Positions 23,356 through 23,616 of a stretch of 23,616 bases of DNA are shown here, one piece after another. The DNA is from CAZKWY01 sp964556655. Its GTDB lineage: Bacteria; Patescibacteriota; Minisyncoccia; Portnoybacterales; UBA2143. How positions within the stretch are numbered: position 1 is the first letter of the stretch; every line of letters begins with the position of its first letter. The position numbers and the translations under genes are program-made. Below the pieces are notes generated by a model that saw only the letters and a program-made list of their open reading frames with translations, was not told where the DNA came from and ran no database searches. Where the stretch lies: positions 1-23,616 of the forward strand of contig CAZKWY010000012.1 in the NCBI GenBank assembly GCA_964556655.1. Direction: 5' to 3'.

Positions 23356-23616
23356 CTATTGTTTAACTGCGTACTCTCCATCATTGCCATAGCACCAGCC
23401 GATTGATCCATTGGAGCTAATCTTATACCATCCCTCTTCTTCATCCATTAAATCATATATCTCTCCCTCATAAAGGTAAGTCAAAATTTCTCCTTCTAAA
23501 GAAGCTTCACCGCGCAATCTTAAATCGTCCACCATGACAAACAAGGTTGTCGAAACATCAGCCGCCGCAATCTCCTCTCCTTCTTGATAAGCGGATAAAT
23601 CAGTCTGATTGATAGT
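23356..23616 (-). CDS. SH3b-domain protein, C-terminal fragment (continues past the right edge)
   Basis: The minus-strand frame is open from the window's right edge to the TAA at 23358-23356, giving 86 visible residues; the start lies outside. A bacterial SH3 (SH3b/SH3_3) domain fills the C-terminus: LRLRGEASLEGEILTYLYEG (roughly visible residues 32-51), then EEEGWYKISSNGSIGWCYG (about 60-78). The order LRxR, hydrophobic, GxxxxLY.GE, GWYKI..NG..GW is the family pattern. The tail is acidic and ends AVKQ. SH3b domains usually bind peptidoglycan or other wall polymers in secreted or surface proteins. Nothing connects it to the glycan operon apart from proximity; the terminator at 23307-23336 separates them. 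An in-frame ATG inside the fragment is unlikely to be the true start. Confidence 0.75.
   Translation of the reverse strand, partial: TINQTDLSAYQEGEEIAAADVSTTLFVMVDDLRLRGEASLEGEILTYLYEGEIYDLMDEEEGWYKISSNGSIGWCYGNDGEYAVKQ

Noticed and set aside
1..23616. CRISPR arrays, tRNA or rRNA genes, insertion sequences, integrase or attachment sites
   Set aside because: I saw no regularly spaced repeats, no cloverleaf-like segments in the short gaps, no transposase motifs and no flanking direct repeats.
1..23616. Recoded UGA (code 25) as in Gracilibacteria
   Set aside because: TGA ends several genes precisely at ATGA overlaps with the next start, and no frame continues sensibly through those TGA codons.

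Overview
The window is most of a large surface-polysaccharide locus from an AT-rich bacterium with a compact genome. The proteins are rich in Lys, Ile and Phe. Nearly all genes abut or overlap (ATGA, TAATG or a few bases apart), and no gene-free stretch exceeds about 100 bases. TGA is a normal stop, used in several ATGA overlaps, so the recoded UGA=Gly code of Gracilibacteria/Absconditabacteria is excluded. The style of the glycosyltransferases, the small accessory proteins and the scarcity of Shine-Dalgarno sites suggest Candidatus Patescibacteria/CPR (Parcubacteria-like). That placement is inference, since the window has no rRNA or ribosomal protein gene.

Layout. One run of 23 genes occupies the minus strand from 22054 down to the left edge. 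Read in transcription order it holds: (i) a block of three GT4 glycosyltransferases (22054-18649), then two more GT4s (18640-16552), an NDST/HS3ST-like sulfotransferase (16559-15693) and another GT4 (15675-14521); (ii) a membrane block with a GT-C-like protein, a GtrB/DPM1-like GT2, a sulfotransferase and an LPG-synthase-TM/flippase-like protein (14524-10492), with a hairpin terminator or attenuator at 11481-11515; (iii) a tailoring block with a sulfotransferase, a FemAB/GNAT-like transferase, a NodB-type deacetylase and a methyltransferase (10483-7401); (iv) a nucleotide-sugar pair, gmd plus a perosamine-synthase-like DegT aminotransferase (7401-5301), followed by a GT4 and a methyltransferase; (v) a NodU/TobZ-type carbamoyltransferase, two more sulfotransferases and the start of a third methyltransferase that runs off the left edge. 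On the plus strand, one GT4 (22099-23283) diverges from the operon and ends at a strong bidirectional terminator. Beyond it lies the C-terminus of an SH3b-domain protein on the minus strand.

How it fits together (inference). Gmd and the aminotransferase should make GDP-perosamine. Seven GT4 enzymes, plus the GT2/GT-C lipid-linked-sugar route, would build the glycan. Five PAPS-type sulfotransferases, a carbamoyltransferase, a deacetylase, a FemAB-like transferase and methyltransferases would decorate it. The predicted product is a heavily modified, probably polysulfated, amino-sugar-containing surface glycan. No priming phosphoglycosyltransferase, Wzx/Wzy, ABC exporter or PAPS-synthesis gene is visible, so those functions must lie outside the window or be obtained otherwise.
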